A program made the translations under genes and the position numbers. A DNA stretch of 64,000 nucleotides from Chaetorhynchus papuensis. Lineage: Eukaryota > Chordata > Aves > Passeriformes > Rhipiduridae. The stretch covers positions 210,152 to 274,151 of the forward strand of contig VWYX01000881.1 in assembly GCA_013396525.1 (NCBI GenBank). Direction: 5' to 3'. The notes beneath the pieces were generated by a model. It ran no database searches. It was not told where the DNA came from and saw only the letters and a program-made list of their open reading frames with translations. Positions 23,316 to 34,195 of the stretch are shown one piece after another (position 1 is the stretch's first letter; each line of letters begins with the position of its first letter).

Positions 23316-25469
23316 CTGAAATCCAAAATAAAAAAAAAACAAACTCAACCCAATCCATACCCAGGAATACAAACAATGGGCATTAACAGAGAGATATGGT
23401 ATCCCGAAGGTCTGAAGACCTTAATGGAAGCTAGCACCTTTTGAAAAGTCAACGCCAACCACTGGCTACTCTGATGTTTGGGTCCATCTTAATGCATTGT
23501 ACAGTTCTGCAGAATCTGTAGGCCGGACTGCAACAGAAAACTGTTCTAGCAGATATGGGCAGGGAGAAGCTTGCCTGCTCTGCTGTGTAAGACATTGAAT
23601 CCCAGGCACCTCCCTGTTATCTCAATACACAGTCCTGGAGAGTTGGTCCAGTTTAAAGTGCCCAGCAGAATTACAACTGTCTTTTTGGAGCAACAACTTT
23701 ATGCCTTGCTGCTTCTGCGGCAGGTTTAGAGGTCAGCCAGCAAAACATGCTATGAGAGAAGCTGGAACACTTGGCCCGAGAGCTGTGCTCACTGACCTGA
23801 GAATCATCTGGGTGCATGCTGCTGGACAGACTTATCAATAGCCATTATTCTGGTAAGGCTCATATCTGGCAGGCAGTGGACAGACCTCCAGCAGAGGTCC
23901 AGAGTCCCAGTTAACCCTGGAAGCAGTTGTTAACAGAGTTCCCTTTTTCCCACAAGTGCAATGCCCTGTCCTGCCATGTCCCAGTATTCAGAGCACACAC
24001 TCTGTAAGCAAGGTAGTGCACTGAAGGACATGCAATGCAGTCCTGACAGCTTGTGAAGAAGGTGGGAATCATTCTTTACATAAAGCCGTTTTTCAGCTGC
24101 CAAGGCACTACTGATCTGATGTGGGAAGCCTATGGCACCCCTGTGGATGCATCTGGATACATGAGTTACAAGACACATCATTACTTAAGAGCACATGCAC
24201 TCCTCTGGCTGTGTGTGCCATTTAGCTGGTATTAATCCATGACAGTAGATTATTTGTTGCTCTAAAGGACTGACACACAATGGCAGCTATTTTGCACAGA
24301 AACAAGGCTTTAGGCTCTTTCCTGTGAACAGCCTGCAATTTCCTGTCTGTTTAGGGGCAAAGAGGGGCGAGCTTGTTAAGGAGCAAGGCATGTTCTCTCA
24401 TTCTGCTCCACTCCCCAAATCTACATCAAGACACCCACCAGATACTGGCTCCTGTGCCAGGCTGAACATGTGTTCCTGGCTGGCCATGCTCAGTGGGTGT
24501 TTTTCACTGTGAGAGCTGGTATGAGAAATTTTATTACAATCTGTGCTGAGGACTCTTCATGTTGTGTCCTTTGCTGCTTCTATGGCTGATGAGACTAAAA
24601 GCTGGACTGTCATACTCCATGTTACTCATGGGCATCCCTCATTCCATCTGCAGGAGGTTCCAAATCATGGAAGGTTTCATCACAGCACCCCAGATATCTT
24701 CTGCATCTTCGTACACAGCATATAGATACTGACCTGTGTAACCATTGTAAACTGCCCACTGCACAGGCACACACAGCTCAGAGCCTTCGGAATTTGAATT
24801 TGTTTGTAAAAAGCTAGACAGATCATTCCCAAAAGTGCTGTACTGCTGCTGGGAAATTTTCTCATGAGTAAAACTGTGCCCATGAGCAGATGCATATGCA
24901 ACCAACTATTGGACAGGGTTCTTTCTCCTCGTGTACCTCCCACACTGCAACCCCATTACACACATGCCAAGTCCCCAAGGGTCACACAAGCAAAAGAGAT
25001 TTGGAAGCAGCCTTCTGACATGTAATTCCAGAAGTGCAGGAATCTGGTATGGCAGATGAGGGTAGGAGGCTGTGAGATCCTCTACAATGCCTGTGTGTGA
25101 CTGGATGGCTTGCAAAGAACTGCCCTATTTTGTGTGTGCACCACCCTAACATACAGCATGCTGTGCTTTTCTGTAACTTAGGGACTTGTTTAATTTGTTT
25201 CAGGGCACAGCCACAGTGTGAAATTAGAGCTGCAGTGGGGATATCTAGGGTACCAGGACTCTGGAATAGAAAAGAACTCATTGTAAGAAGACACAGATAC
25301 ATGCAAAGCATGACTACAATTTTGGTTCTGATTGATTCTAAAGCCCTGATATACAACAGTAGTACACCACTTCAGCCAGTCATTTCATTGGTCCCTCTCT
25401 GTTCCTTTCAAACAAAATTTTCAGACAGTCAAAATGTCTAAGTTACTATATTCCATATGGCTTTATAAA
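23316..25469. other. Intergenic, nothing recognised
   Basis: No recognisable gene or repeat. Several short open frames lack protein-like composition or splice context. Confidence 0.4.
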
Positions 25470-26226
25470 TTGTGAGTCATGAATTTTACAAAAGCACCTG
25501 TTCCACCTTCTAAACAACCCTGTACAATCTTCTTTTTGGACCGGTTGGAACTTGTTCTACCTGTGATCACAGTTAAAATTAATGTAGTTTCTTGCAGTGA
25601 CTTTATGATGTGTATCCCCTATTGCTGCTCTATGCGCAGACGTGATTCCCGTGCCTTTCTGTGTCTTTAAAACTGGGTGGAAGAGAAAAAAAAAAAAAAA
25701 AGCCAGACAAACTTTTCAAAGCAGTTTTGTGCTCCAGGGTCACTGCTGTCTCTCTCTGCGTGCTTCTGTGGTAGCAAGAGTGGAGGAAGCACTCTTTGCT
25801 GCTTTTCAGGCAGCTTTCAGCTCCTTTTCTCTGGAGAGAGATGGAGAGTTAAACTCCTTTGTTCCCCTGGGACTTTGGCTTCTTCTCTTCTGGAACTGTT
25901 TGGAGCACCAAAACATCAGAACCTCACCAGGAGACCTTACACCTGCCCAGAAGGGGGGGCCCCCCACACTGCACTCCAGCTCCAAAGAGGGAAGAGAGAG
26001 AGACCAAACCTACAGAAGGACTCTGAAATCTTCCCAGGTTCTCTCCACAGCGAGGTTTTATTATTTAGCATGATTCTGTTCCCATGTGTCTGTTAAATAA
26101 ATAGGGGTTTTTTTCTTCCCTTTCCTCTGAGGAAATTTTTTTTTCCCGAACGTGGTGGGGGAGATGTGGTTGTAACCTGCCTTCTATCAGAGGATATTTT
26201 CCTCCAAATTTGTCTCAAACTGGCAC
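25470..26226 (+). mobile_element. Endogenous retrovirus LTR (solo), avian family
   Basis: About 757 bases matching an LTR type that I recall from passerine genomes. Landmarks are 'caccttctaaacaaccctgt', 'cctttctgtgtctttaaaac', 'gagagatggagagttaaact', 'ccacagcgaggttttattat', the polyadenylation signal AATAAA at 26096-26101, then 'cccgaacgtggtggggga'. A 5-bp direct repeat ATAAA flanks it (25465-25469 and 26227-26231), allowing one or two bases of uncertainty at each end. No internal retroviral sequence adjoins it, so it is a solo LTR. The exact family name is uncertain. Confidence 0.78.
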
Positions 26227-27224
26227 ATAAAGCTATTATGAAAATGTAGAATTTTACTGACACTTACCATTCCTGAATTAGAAAATGTGTCTAAACATCC
26301 AGAGGTTCTAAAGTCTTCCATAGTGGTCTCCTAGGAAATTTTCTTCCATTTAGTGGCAATGGATATCTAGGTCTGTAACATCCAAAAATGGTTTCTGATT
26401 TAGAAACTGTAAATGCTTTGATTCATTCTGAATGTATTTTGCAGAATGCTGTGTGCCTCCAATGCAACAGGCTAGTGAATTAGTCCACCAAAACCACAAA
26501 AGGTCTGTAAATTCCCTTGTAAGACTTTAAACTGAAATATAAAAAGATACAAATTACTTGAGCTTTCCAAGTATGACAGCAAATCCTTCGAAGCTTTTAA
26601 TTAAATTACAGAGCTTTAGTGGGAACCTTGCTAGCTGAATTTTTCTTGCATGCTTTCTGGTATGTTCCCTTGTTTCAGTTCCTTGCAATTTCCTTCATAT
26701 TGCTGATTGCACACGGTTCCCATTCCTTACTGTCTGTCTTCCAATTTAAATGTTCTAATCCCTTAAACAGACATCTATTACTTCTGGCATGGCATTGTAC
26801 CAGCATAGCTGTGGCTATTTAACACTATTGGTAGTCTATTTTTAGGCATAATCCTAGTAAAGGTACATGTCTTATGTTGTCAACTCTCTAGCTGAATACT
26901 GCAAGATTCTTCCATGAACTTTAGAAGAGGGTAAAAAAATCTATGCAATAAATATGAAATAAAGCATGACAAATACCTAAATCCAAAGAGCACCATTTCT
27001 GTAACATTTATTTTTTCATTAGGTGGTCTTTATTCTGATGTTGTGGATGTCTGACTGTGAGGCCAAGCAGGAATTACTAGAACAGAATGCAAATTACCTA
27101 GGAGTGGAAAGCAAAATGAGGGTCAGAGCAGTAAGCATTTGCACTTAAGTACGATCCACTGGACTTTGCATGGAGTTCTCTCTTCAGAGATCTCATTTCC
27201 CAGGGCACAACCCTAACAGCTCAC
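26227..27224. other. Intergenic, nothing recognised
   Basis: AT-rich sequence without a recognisable exon or repeat. Confidence 0.4.
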
Positions 27225-28230
27225 TAGGAGCAGATGGAATTCATCTAAGAGCTCTAAACCAACCGAAGGATGAAACAGCACCGCTGCAAGCCGCGGTGTG
27301 TAACCGCTCCCTGGGAATCGTCTGTGTCAGGGGATGGGAAGGTGGGGAAATTACTGATTTTTACAAAGGATTCCAGGGGTGATCTGAGGAACTACAGATG
27401 GGTGAACATGATGTCTTCGTTCAGCAAATCAGTAGAAGCTCCTGCAAGGAACAGAATGAGCAGACACATGGAAAAATATATTGGGAAGCACTCCATTAAG
27501 CATCTGTAAAAGGAAGACACACTTCAAAAGCCTACTGGCATTTTTTTGCAGAAATTGGCAAATAAGTAAACAAGGTGAATTAAAGTGCATTTTTACAATT
27601 AAATGGAGAAAAAGAAAGCCCTTAAAAAGGAAGTCTCATGGGCTGAGAAGATTGAATTCATTTGAATGAATAAGCAATTAAAAAATATTAAAAAAAAGTA
27701 GGAATGCAGTTTTCCCACTGGAAGGAAATCACCAACACAATCCTTTGGGACTTTTTGCCAGGATCTGTGCTGCTCAGCAAAGTCTTAAATGACCTGGAAA
27801 AGGTGATGAATAATGGGAGAACAGAGACTGCTGATTCCATTACAGTTATCTCAGGGATTAAAATCAAAAGCTGACTGTGCAAAGCTGCAGAAAAGCACTG
27901 GGATCATGGACAACTTGAGATAAAATGGCAGATGAAATTCCATGTAGGATATCGCAAAATGGTGGACATAATTATGGAAACTGATAAAGTCTGTTCATAA
28001 ATTAAAAAACAAAACATGAAGATGTCAACTCCATACCCAGTAAGGGGTCAAAAAGCAACCAAATTATTTGAAAAGCCCCAGAAAACAAACCAGAGCACAC
28101 TTCAAAAAATGTGTGGTGAACCAGAATTTTTAATAACATGGGCAGTTTTTGTTCTCTCATCTTTGAAAGGATGAAGTAGACTTAGAAAAGTTGCAGGAAA
28201 AGGCAAAAAGGGTACAAAGAAAAGTAAGAA
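27225..28230 (+). repeat. Decayed CR1-type LINE, ORF2 part
   Basis: Colinear with an ancient CR1 ORF2 in sense orientation. Landmarks are 'gagcagatggaattcatcta' (27230 on), 'gaggaactacagatgggtga' (near 27388), 'gcctactggcatttttttgc' (near 27531), 'aaatgacctggaaaaggtga' (near 27787) and 'aaaatggcagatgaaattcc' (near 27922). These correspond to successive parts of the reverse transcriptase region and its downstream flank. All frames carry stops and indels, so the copy is dead. The end positions are approximate. Confidence 0.78.
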
Positions 28231-29873
28231 AAGTTTCTTTATGAAGAATCTGCAAACAGGCCTCTTCAAGTTGCATGTGTCCTTCTACTCTTCTTCCCTG
28301 CTTCCCTCCTTCCTCTGTATGGAGTCCTGTGTTTCTACCAAGACTTCCACAGCCTTCCCAGACAAATCAAGGGGTCAAAACACAAGCTGTTGGGACTTTC
28401 TCTTCTAACTCAGAGTTAGATGGAAGGCTTCTTCCATCTTCCCATATTCCTTCTCCAAGGCAGGAAATGAATGTGGATTCACTGCACTAATAAACAAAGG
28501 TAAAAAAAAATCCTTTTGAGTTTTTTATCTCTTTCCTGCATCACAGCCTTGTCAACAAGATTTTTACTGATTATCACACATTGACTTCTCCAGTTTGAAT
28601 GCAGAGACTGCTTTCAGTGCAGAGCTTCTCTGTGAGTTAAGAACTGCAGTGGCAGACTCTCCCAGCTGGAAGTTACTTTCAGAGCTGACTGTAAACTCCT
28701 CCCACTTCACAGCTTATAAAAATCTCAGCCCTCCCTCTGCTTTTGCCTGATGGAGAGGTGGTACTACTCTTTAAGGATGTTTCACTCTTACCTCTCGCAT
28801 ATGGGAAGCTGGACTTTATTTGAAAACTGGAGCACAGGTACTACAATTGCCAAGGGGTGCACATGCCCTGATTGCTTCATCTTAAAATTTACCTCTGAGC
28901 AGTTTTGAGTCTGATGGAAAATCACTCCAACTTAAGAGCTGTGTTAATGGATTCCCACTCATTTGAGTGGGACAGACACTCAGTTACTGAGAAACCCACT
29001 GCTTCACTCCTTGGATTGTACCTATCCAAAGACCTGTGCAATTCAGTTCAGGAAGAATGGGACTGATGGGCTGTGGGTGGGAAGCTGCCCTTTGTACAGG
29101 CTCTACAAAGACTTTCCACGAGGTGCAGATCGATACATTCCTATGAACTTGTACACAAAAGCCTTTCCCTGCTGGAGATGATTTGTTTTTACACTGTCTA
29201 TAGAAGTGTCCAATTATACAGATTACACAGATTTCTCCTTTGCTTGGTTCCCTACAGCCTGAAGCACTCATCTTCATTAACTTAGTGTCACATATTTTTG
29301 TGAGCATCAGAAACCCAATGGAAGGCTGAGTGTAGCACTGTAGAAAGAAGATTGCTAGTCACTATAAAAATGCAAAGCACAACCAAGAGAGGGTGCTTTA
29401 ATTTCAGATAGACAGCTGTAAAATTGCTTAGCAAAGATAGCTGGAAATTTGCTTGTAGTTCTTCCCAATTGCAATGCAGAGGTGAATGGCTGCGTACTGA
29501 TAAAGCCATCTGTCTTGTGGGTGCCTGGAGGAAGCCTCTGCACCAAAGCAATATTGCCAGTTTTACAGTTAATATCCTGGTGCACAATACTCTTGAGCTG
29601 AGAGCTGGATTGCAGACATTTCTGCTGCCTTAGGGTATCCCAGAGCACAGCATGCCCGGTTGTAATGACTCTTGTTCAAAAGCACAGGCTGCTGGATTGG
29701 GAAGGGGGATGAATAATGCTGTAGGGCATAATGCATTGCCAGCACACCATTCCATGCACTGAGATAATATTCAGGTCCATGGACTCAGATTTGAACCCGA
29801 AGAAGAGAAAGAACAACTGTCAGTAGAATGCTTTGGTTGGGTAGGTTTTTCAGATGGCATGCATAACCTGGAG
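28231..29873. other. Intergenic, nothing recognised
   Basis: No gene recognised. A TATA-like 'cttataaaaatctcag' lies near 28711 next to a pyrimidine-rich stretch, but nothing downstream supports a promoter. Confidence 0.35.
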
Positions 29874-29956
29874 TGCTGGTTTTGACCGGGGTAGAATTAA
29901 TTCCCAGTAGCTGCTGGGGGCTGTTTTGGATTTGTGCTGAAAACAGGGTTGATATT

Positions 29957-31039
29957 TGTATTGGGTTTGTGTGGGCAGGTTTTGGTAGTGCAGGGGCTAC
30001 AGCAGGGGTTTCTGTGAGCAGCTGCCAGAAGCTTCCTCCATGTCCAGCAGAGCCAATGCCAGACAGCTCCAAGACGGACCCACTGCTGGCCAAGGCAGAG
30101 CCAATCAGGAATGACAGTAACACCCCTGTGATAACACAGTTAAGAAGGCAAAGAAAAATTACATCTGTAGCACATCTGTAATTACAGCCAGAGAAGAGCA
30201 GAGTGAAAATATGTGAGAGGGACAGCCCTGCAGACACCAAGGTCAGTGNNNNNNNNNNNNNNNNNNNNNNNNNNNNNNNNNNNNNNNNNNNNNNNNNNNN
30301 NNNNNNNNNNNNNNNNNNNNNNNNNNNNNNNNNNNNNNNNNNNNNNNNNNNNNNNNNNNNNNNNNNNNNNNNNNNNNNNNNNNNNNNNNNNNNNNNNNNN
30401 NNNNNNNNNNNNNNNNNNNNNNNNNNNNNNNNNNNNNNNNNNNNNNNNNNNNNNNNNNNNNNNNNNNNNNNNNNNNNNNNNNNNNNNNNNNNNNNNNNNN
30501 NNNNNNNNNNNNNNNNNNNNNNNNNNNNNNNNNNNNNNNNNNNNNNNNNNNNNNNNNNNNNNNNNNNNNNNNNNNNNNNNNNNNNNNNNNNNNNNNNNNN
30601 NNNNNNNNNNNNNNNNNNNNNNNNNNNNNNNNNNNNNNNNNNNNNNNNNNNNNNNNNNNNNNNNNNNNNNNNNNNNNNNNNNNNNNNNNNNNNNNNNNNN
30701 NNNNNNNNNNNNNNNNNNNNNNNNNNNNNNNNNNNNNNNNNNNNNNNNNNNNNNNNNNNNNNNNNNNNNNNNNNNNNNNNNNNNNNNNNNNNNNNNNNNN
30801 NNNNNNNNNNNNNNNNNNNNNNNNNNNNNNNNNNNTGATTTGTGTAGTAATAAATTCATTTAACATCCCCAAGTTGAGTCTCTTTTGCCTGTGATGCTAT
30901 TTGATGAGTGATCTCTCCTGGTCCTGAACTCAACTCAGAAACCCTTTGTTGTATTTTCTCTCCTCTGTCCCGCTGCGGAGGGGAGCAAGAGACGGGCTTT
31001 GGTGAGTGTCTGGAATCCAGCTGGGGTCAACCCACTACA
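29957..31039 (+). mobile_element. Inner ERV LTR, nested inside the outer LTR
   Basis: Begins TGTATTGGGTTTGTG and ends 'gggtcaacccactaca', the proper TG...CA ends. It shares 'gctgccagaagcttcctcca' (30021 on) and the following bases with the copies at 49832 and 63389. Most of its body is an assembly gap. The flanks (ATATT on the left, GTAAT on the right) could both be mutated copies of one 5-bp target ATAAC in the outer LTR, which is an inference from the outer element's expected sequence. Confidence 0.85.
30249..30835. other. Assembly gap, 587 N
   Basis: An unresolved run of N lies inside the inner LTR, starting where this family carries internal, imperfectly repeated GGAGCAG-type sequence. 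The size may be an estimate. Comparison with the complete copy at 49832-50930 (1099 bp) suggests the gap length is about right. Confidence 0.98.
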
Positions 31040-31490
31040 GTAATATGGGGATGTTTTCACTGTTGCCGAGCACTGCTCCAACAATCAAGGCCTTTTCTGT
31101 TCCTCACCTCATCCCACCAGTGAGGTGGTTAGAGGTGCACGGGGAGTTGGGAGGGGACAGCTGACCCCAACTGATCCAGGGGATATCCAATACCGTGTGG
31201 GGTCATGCTCAGTATGTAAAGCCGGGGGAAGGAGGGGATGTCTGGAGTGATGGAGTCTGTCACTATGACATGTGAGGGAGCCCTGCTTCCCTGGGGATTG
31301 CTGAACACCTGTCTGCCTGTGGTAAGTGGTGAATTTATTTTGTTTTCCTTGTGCATGTGGCTTTTGCTTTACCTATTAAACTGTCTTTAAACTGTCACTT
31401 TTGCTCTTTTGATTCTCTCCCCTGTCCTGCTACCAGGGAGAGTGAGTGCCTGTGTGGTGAGTAGGAGCTGAATGTGGTTAAACCACAACA

Positions 31491-33227
31491 TCTGGCTATT
31501 CACAAAGAATGACAACAATTTATGGGCTCAGCAAGAAAAAAAAGTGACAAAGACTGGCCTAGTTTGGCTTTCTAAAATATAGTTTTATGTTTTTTGTATA
31601 ATTTTAGACTTTTTTCTTTGGTTCTCTTCAAGCTAAATACCATTCAAGAGACTGCTGTACAAAGCAACTACGATTTCAGGACACCAGTGATTCGTATGAT
31701 CAGCCTTGGACAACTGGAGCTGCACCAAGGTTGACAGAGAGGTCCCATAGTTGCTATTCAAAAGACTAATGATCCTCTTGGAAATACTTGCTCAATGTCA
31801 TCTCATCTCTGTGACTTATCTCCCAAGTTTTCCACTGCTCTCATTTGAAAATTCAAGTCTCAGGTTACCCACGAGAACGATGTCAAGCACAGAGCAGAAC
31901 GTGTCTGTGGGTCACCTTCACAACCTATGAGGGAAAAGCGACACTTGTGTCTCCTTCCCTCCTGTTCACACCACCTCAGTAAGCCACTGTTGCCAGCTGC
32001 TTCCCAGGATCTGCCCATGTTCAAACTCTCACTCTGAGGTACCTGCAAGGTTGACTGAGACCACTTTTCACTTTGCAAGGCCTTGCAAATTATGGAAAAA
32101 GTAGATGGAGAGCGGACTTTTAGAAACACAACAGTCAGCAAAGTCTTTGTGCCTCAGGTAGCCTGACAAGGACACCTGAACTGTTTTTGGCTTGATAATG
32201 AACTTTGATGTTTTTTGCTTATGCATAAAGGGATCAGACTGAAAGAAAGGATAGCACCAGGACACTTTGACAGAAATGCTGCTTTTTTCCCCCCTAAAAC
32301 TTCCAGTGCAGGGGAGAGTTGAGGAAACTTTTGGAACCCCGCAAGACGTTTTGTATTAGTGGTGAGCCAGATCCTTGGAGCTGAAGGCTCTGTGTTGTTT
32401 GTCTGAAGGGGCTTAGACAGCCACAGTTCAATTAATGTTTCTGATGAATCCTTACACTGATCTTACCTTAGAGTTTAGATAGCTCATGCTGATGCTGACA
32501 GTTAACGTGCCTGTGCTGCAGCCTAGAAATCTGCTCAGGGAACCTGTTCTGTAAGAAACTGAAAATTTACATATCCCACTATAAAAGTGTGAACGCGACT
32601 TTGCAAGCAAACTTCTGCATCTCAAACCTGTTTTATTCATCACCAGTTAATGAACTTGTTGCAGGGATCTTTCTTCAACTACCAGATGGAAGAAATGCAA
32701 CACAACAGATAATACAAACAATAGACACCTTTGTAAATAAAACTACGGATCACATCTTGCAGGAAAAGAAAATAAATATGAATTTTCCCTTGATGTTTAA
32801 AAATAAAGAATATTACACAACAATCATTCTTAACTAATGCAAATCATTCCCTGCAGAGCAACAAATTGAAAACACCTAAGATAAATTTGAGAGGCCATTT
32901 GCTTTGAATACTTTTCAATTGTTCTGCTTCCCCCTAAACATATTTTAAAACACAATTTTAGAGGGTCTTTTGTACAGTGTCTTTAGTTTGGATTCTTATC
33001 CTCATCTGAAGAACAATAAGCTTGTTTTTGTAGAAAACTGAAGAAATACTTGTTGACAAGTATTATACCCAGTGCCACATGACTTTCTGATGGAAACAAA
33101 AAGAGCCTATAATACAATAAATACATGTTAAATACATTAGAAATCCACTAGATTATTTCAGTTTTTTGTTTTCAAAAAGAAGGTACAAATAGGGAATCAT
33201 GACTGAATAATGTTATTTCTCTTTGAA
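31491..33227. other. Intergenic, nothing recognised
   Basis: Unique-looking sequence. A few open frames of 60-93 codons on either strand have no protein-like support. Confidence 0.4.
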
Positions 33228-34195
33228 TCCCATAAAGATTAGTACTAGAACTTGACATGCTCAGCATTTTTACCGACAAACTGGAATAAAACATAATCAT
33301 TGCTGGTAAAACTTGCAGATGTCACCAGGATTAGCAGATAGTCAATACTAGTGAAAGCAGTACAGGCACACAAAATGATCCATAATTTACTAATCTAGAC
33401 ATAGTAAAAAAACCTGAAGCTAATACCACCAAACAGAAAGACAAACGTTTACGAACATTAAGTACGGAACCAAGGACTAAATCCTGGAAAGCAATAAATT
33501 TCAAGAGTACTTGTCTACTATTAAAAATAATTCAACATAGACTTCCTATACAATCCTATGGCAAGAAATTGATCCAAAACCAATGAAACAGTGAGTACAA
33601 AAGTTGGCACTGCTGAGATTTTAAATGAATGCTAAGTTTCTATGTTCAGTTCCAGCAGACTTGTTTCCTAAATGGTGGGAAAAAAATGGAGAGAATGTAT
33701 GAGAGAGCCACAAAACAAAGATGGAGGCTAAGAAAATGCCTTAAATCAAATAGTTTAAAGAGATAATACTTAGGGTGTCAAAAAGAAGGTTGCCTTGTAG
33801 CTCGATTAGTGTTCAAAAACTTTCACAGACAGAAGATAGTGGATAGGGAGAGACTACTTAATGTAGTGAAGAAAAGCACACCAACAACTAATGGCTGAAA
33901 GTTAAATCTAGACAAATTCAAGTTTAAAATAAGGCACATGATTCCAAGCATGAAAGTGATTGAGTACTGGAATACATGACTAAAGAAGGGGCTAAGTCTT
34001 CATTCCTTGATGTCTTTAAATCAAGCTGGCCTGTCTCTGAATACGACTTGCTTTAGAAAAAAACACAAATTGTGCTTTTGTCAGACTGGTCTTTGCCCTG
34101 AAGTAAAGGAAAAATTTATGACCAGGGATCTAGATGGGGTCAGAGAAGATAATCTCATGTCCTTTTCAGTCTTACCTTCCATGAATCTATCAATT
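33228..34195 (+). repeat. Decayed CR1-like LINE, 3' part of ORF2 to the 3' end
   Basis: Colinear with an amniote CR1-like element. Landmarks are 'gtaaaacttgcagatgtcac' (near 33306), then 'atggctgaaagttaaatcta' and 'gacaaattcaagtttaaaat' (33891-33930), then 'attgagtactggaatacatg' (near 33959) and 'gatgtctttaaatcaagctgg' (near 34009). These correspond to the last part of ORF2. It is strongly diverged with every frame broken. The ends are approximate. Confidence 0.72.

Larger units (their letters stand above)
29874..31490 (+). mobile_element. Outer ERV LTR, split by a second LTR
   Basis: The left part begins 'tgctggttttgaccggggta' and runs to about 29956. The right part resumes at about 31040 and ends 'ggttaaaccacaaca' at 31490. 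Between these lies a different LTR. The right part contains 'gggatatccaatacc' (31180-31194), a degenerate TATA region and ATTAAA (31375-31380), all in the order expected for this LTR type. The minus-strand LTR at 46207-46789 carries the same 'gggatatyc' landmark, so the two are related. No retroviral genes remain. Flanking duplications are too decayed to identify. Confidence 0.82.

Noticed and set aside
30182..30872. Open frames of about 210 codons on both strands
   Set aside because: They consist almost wholly of the N gap and carry no information.
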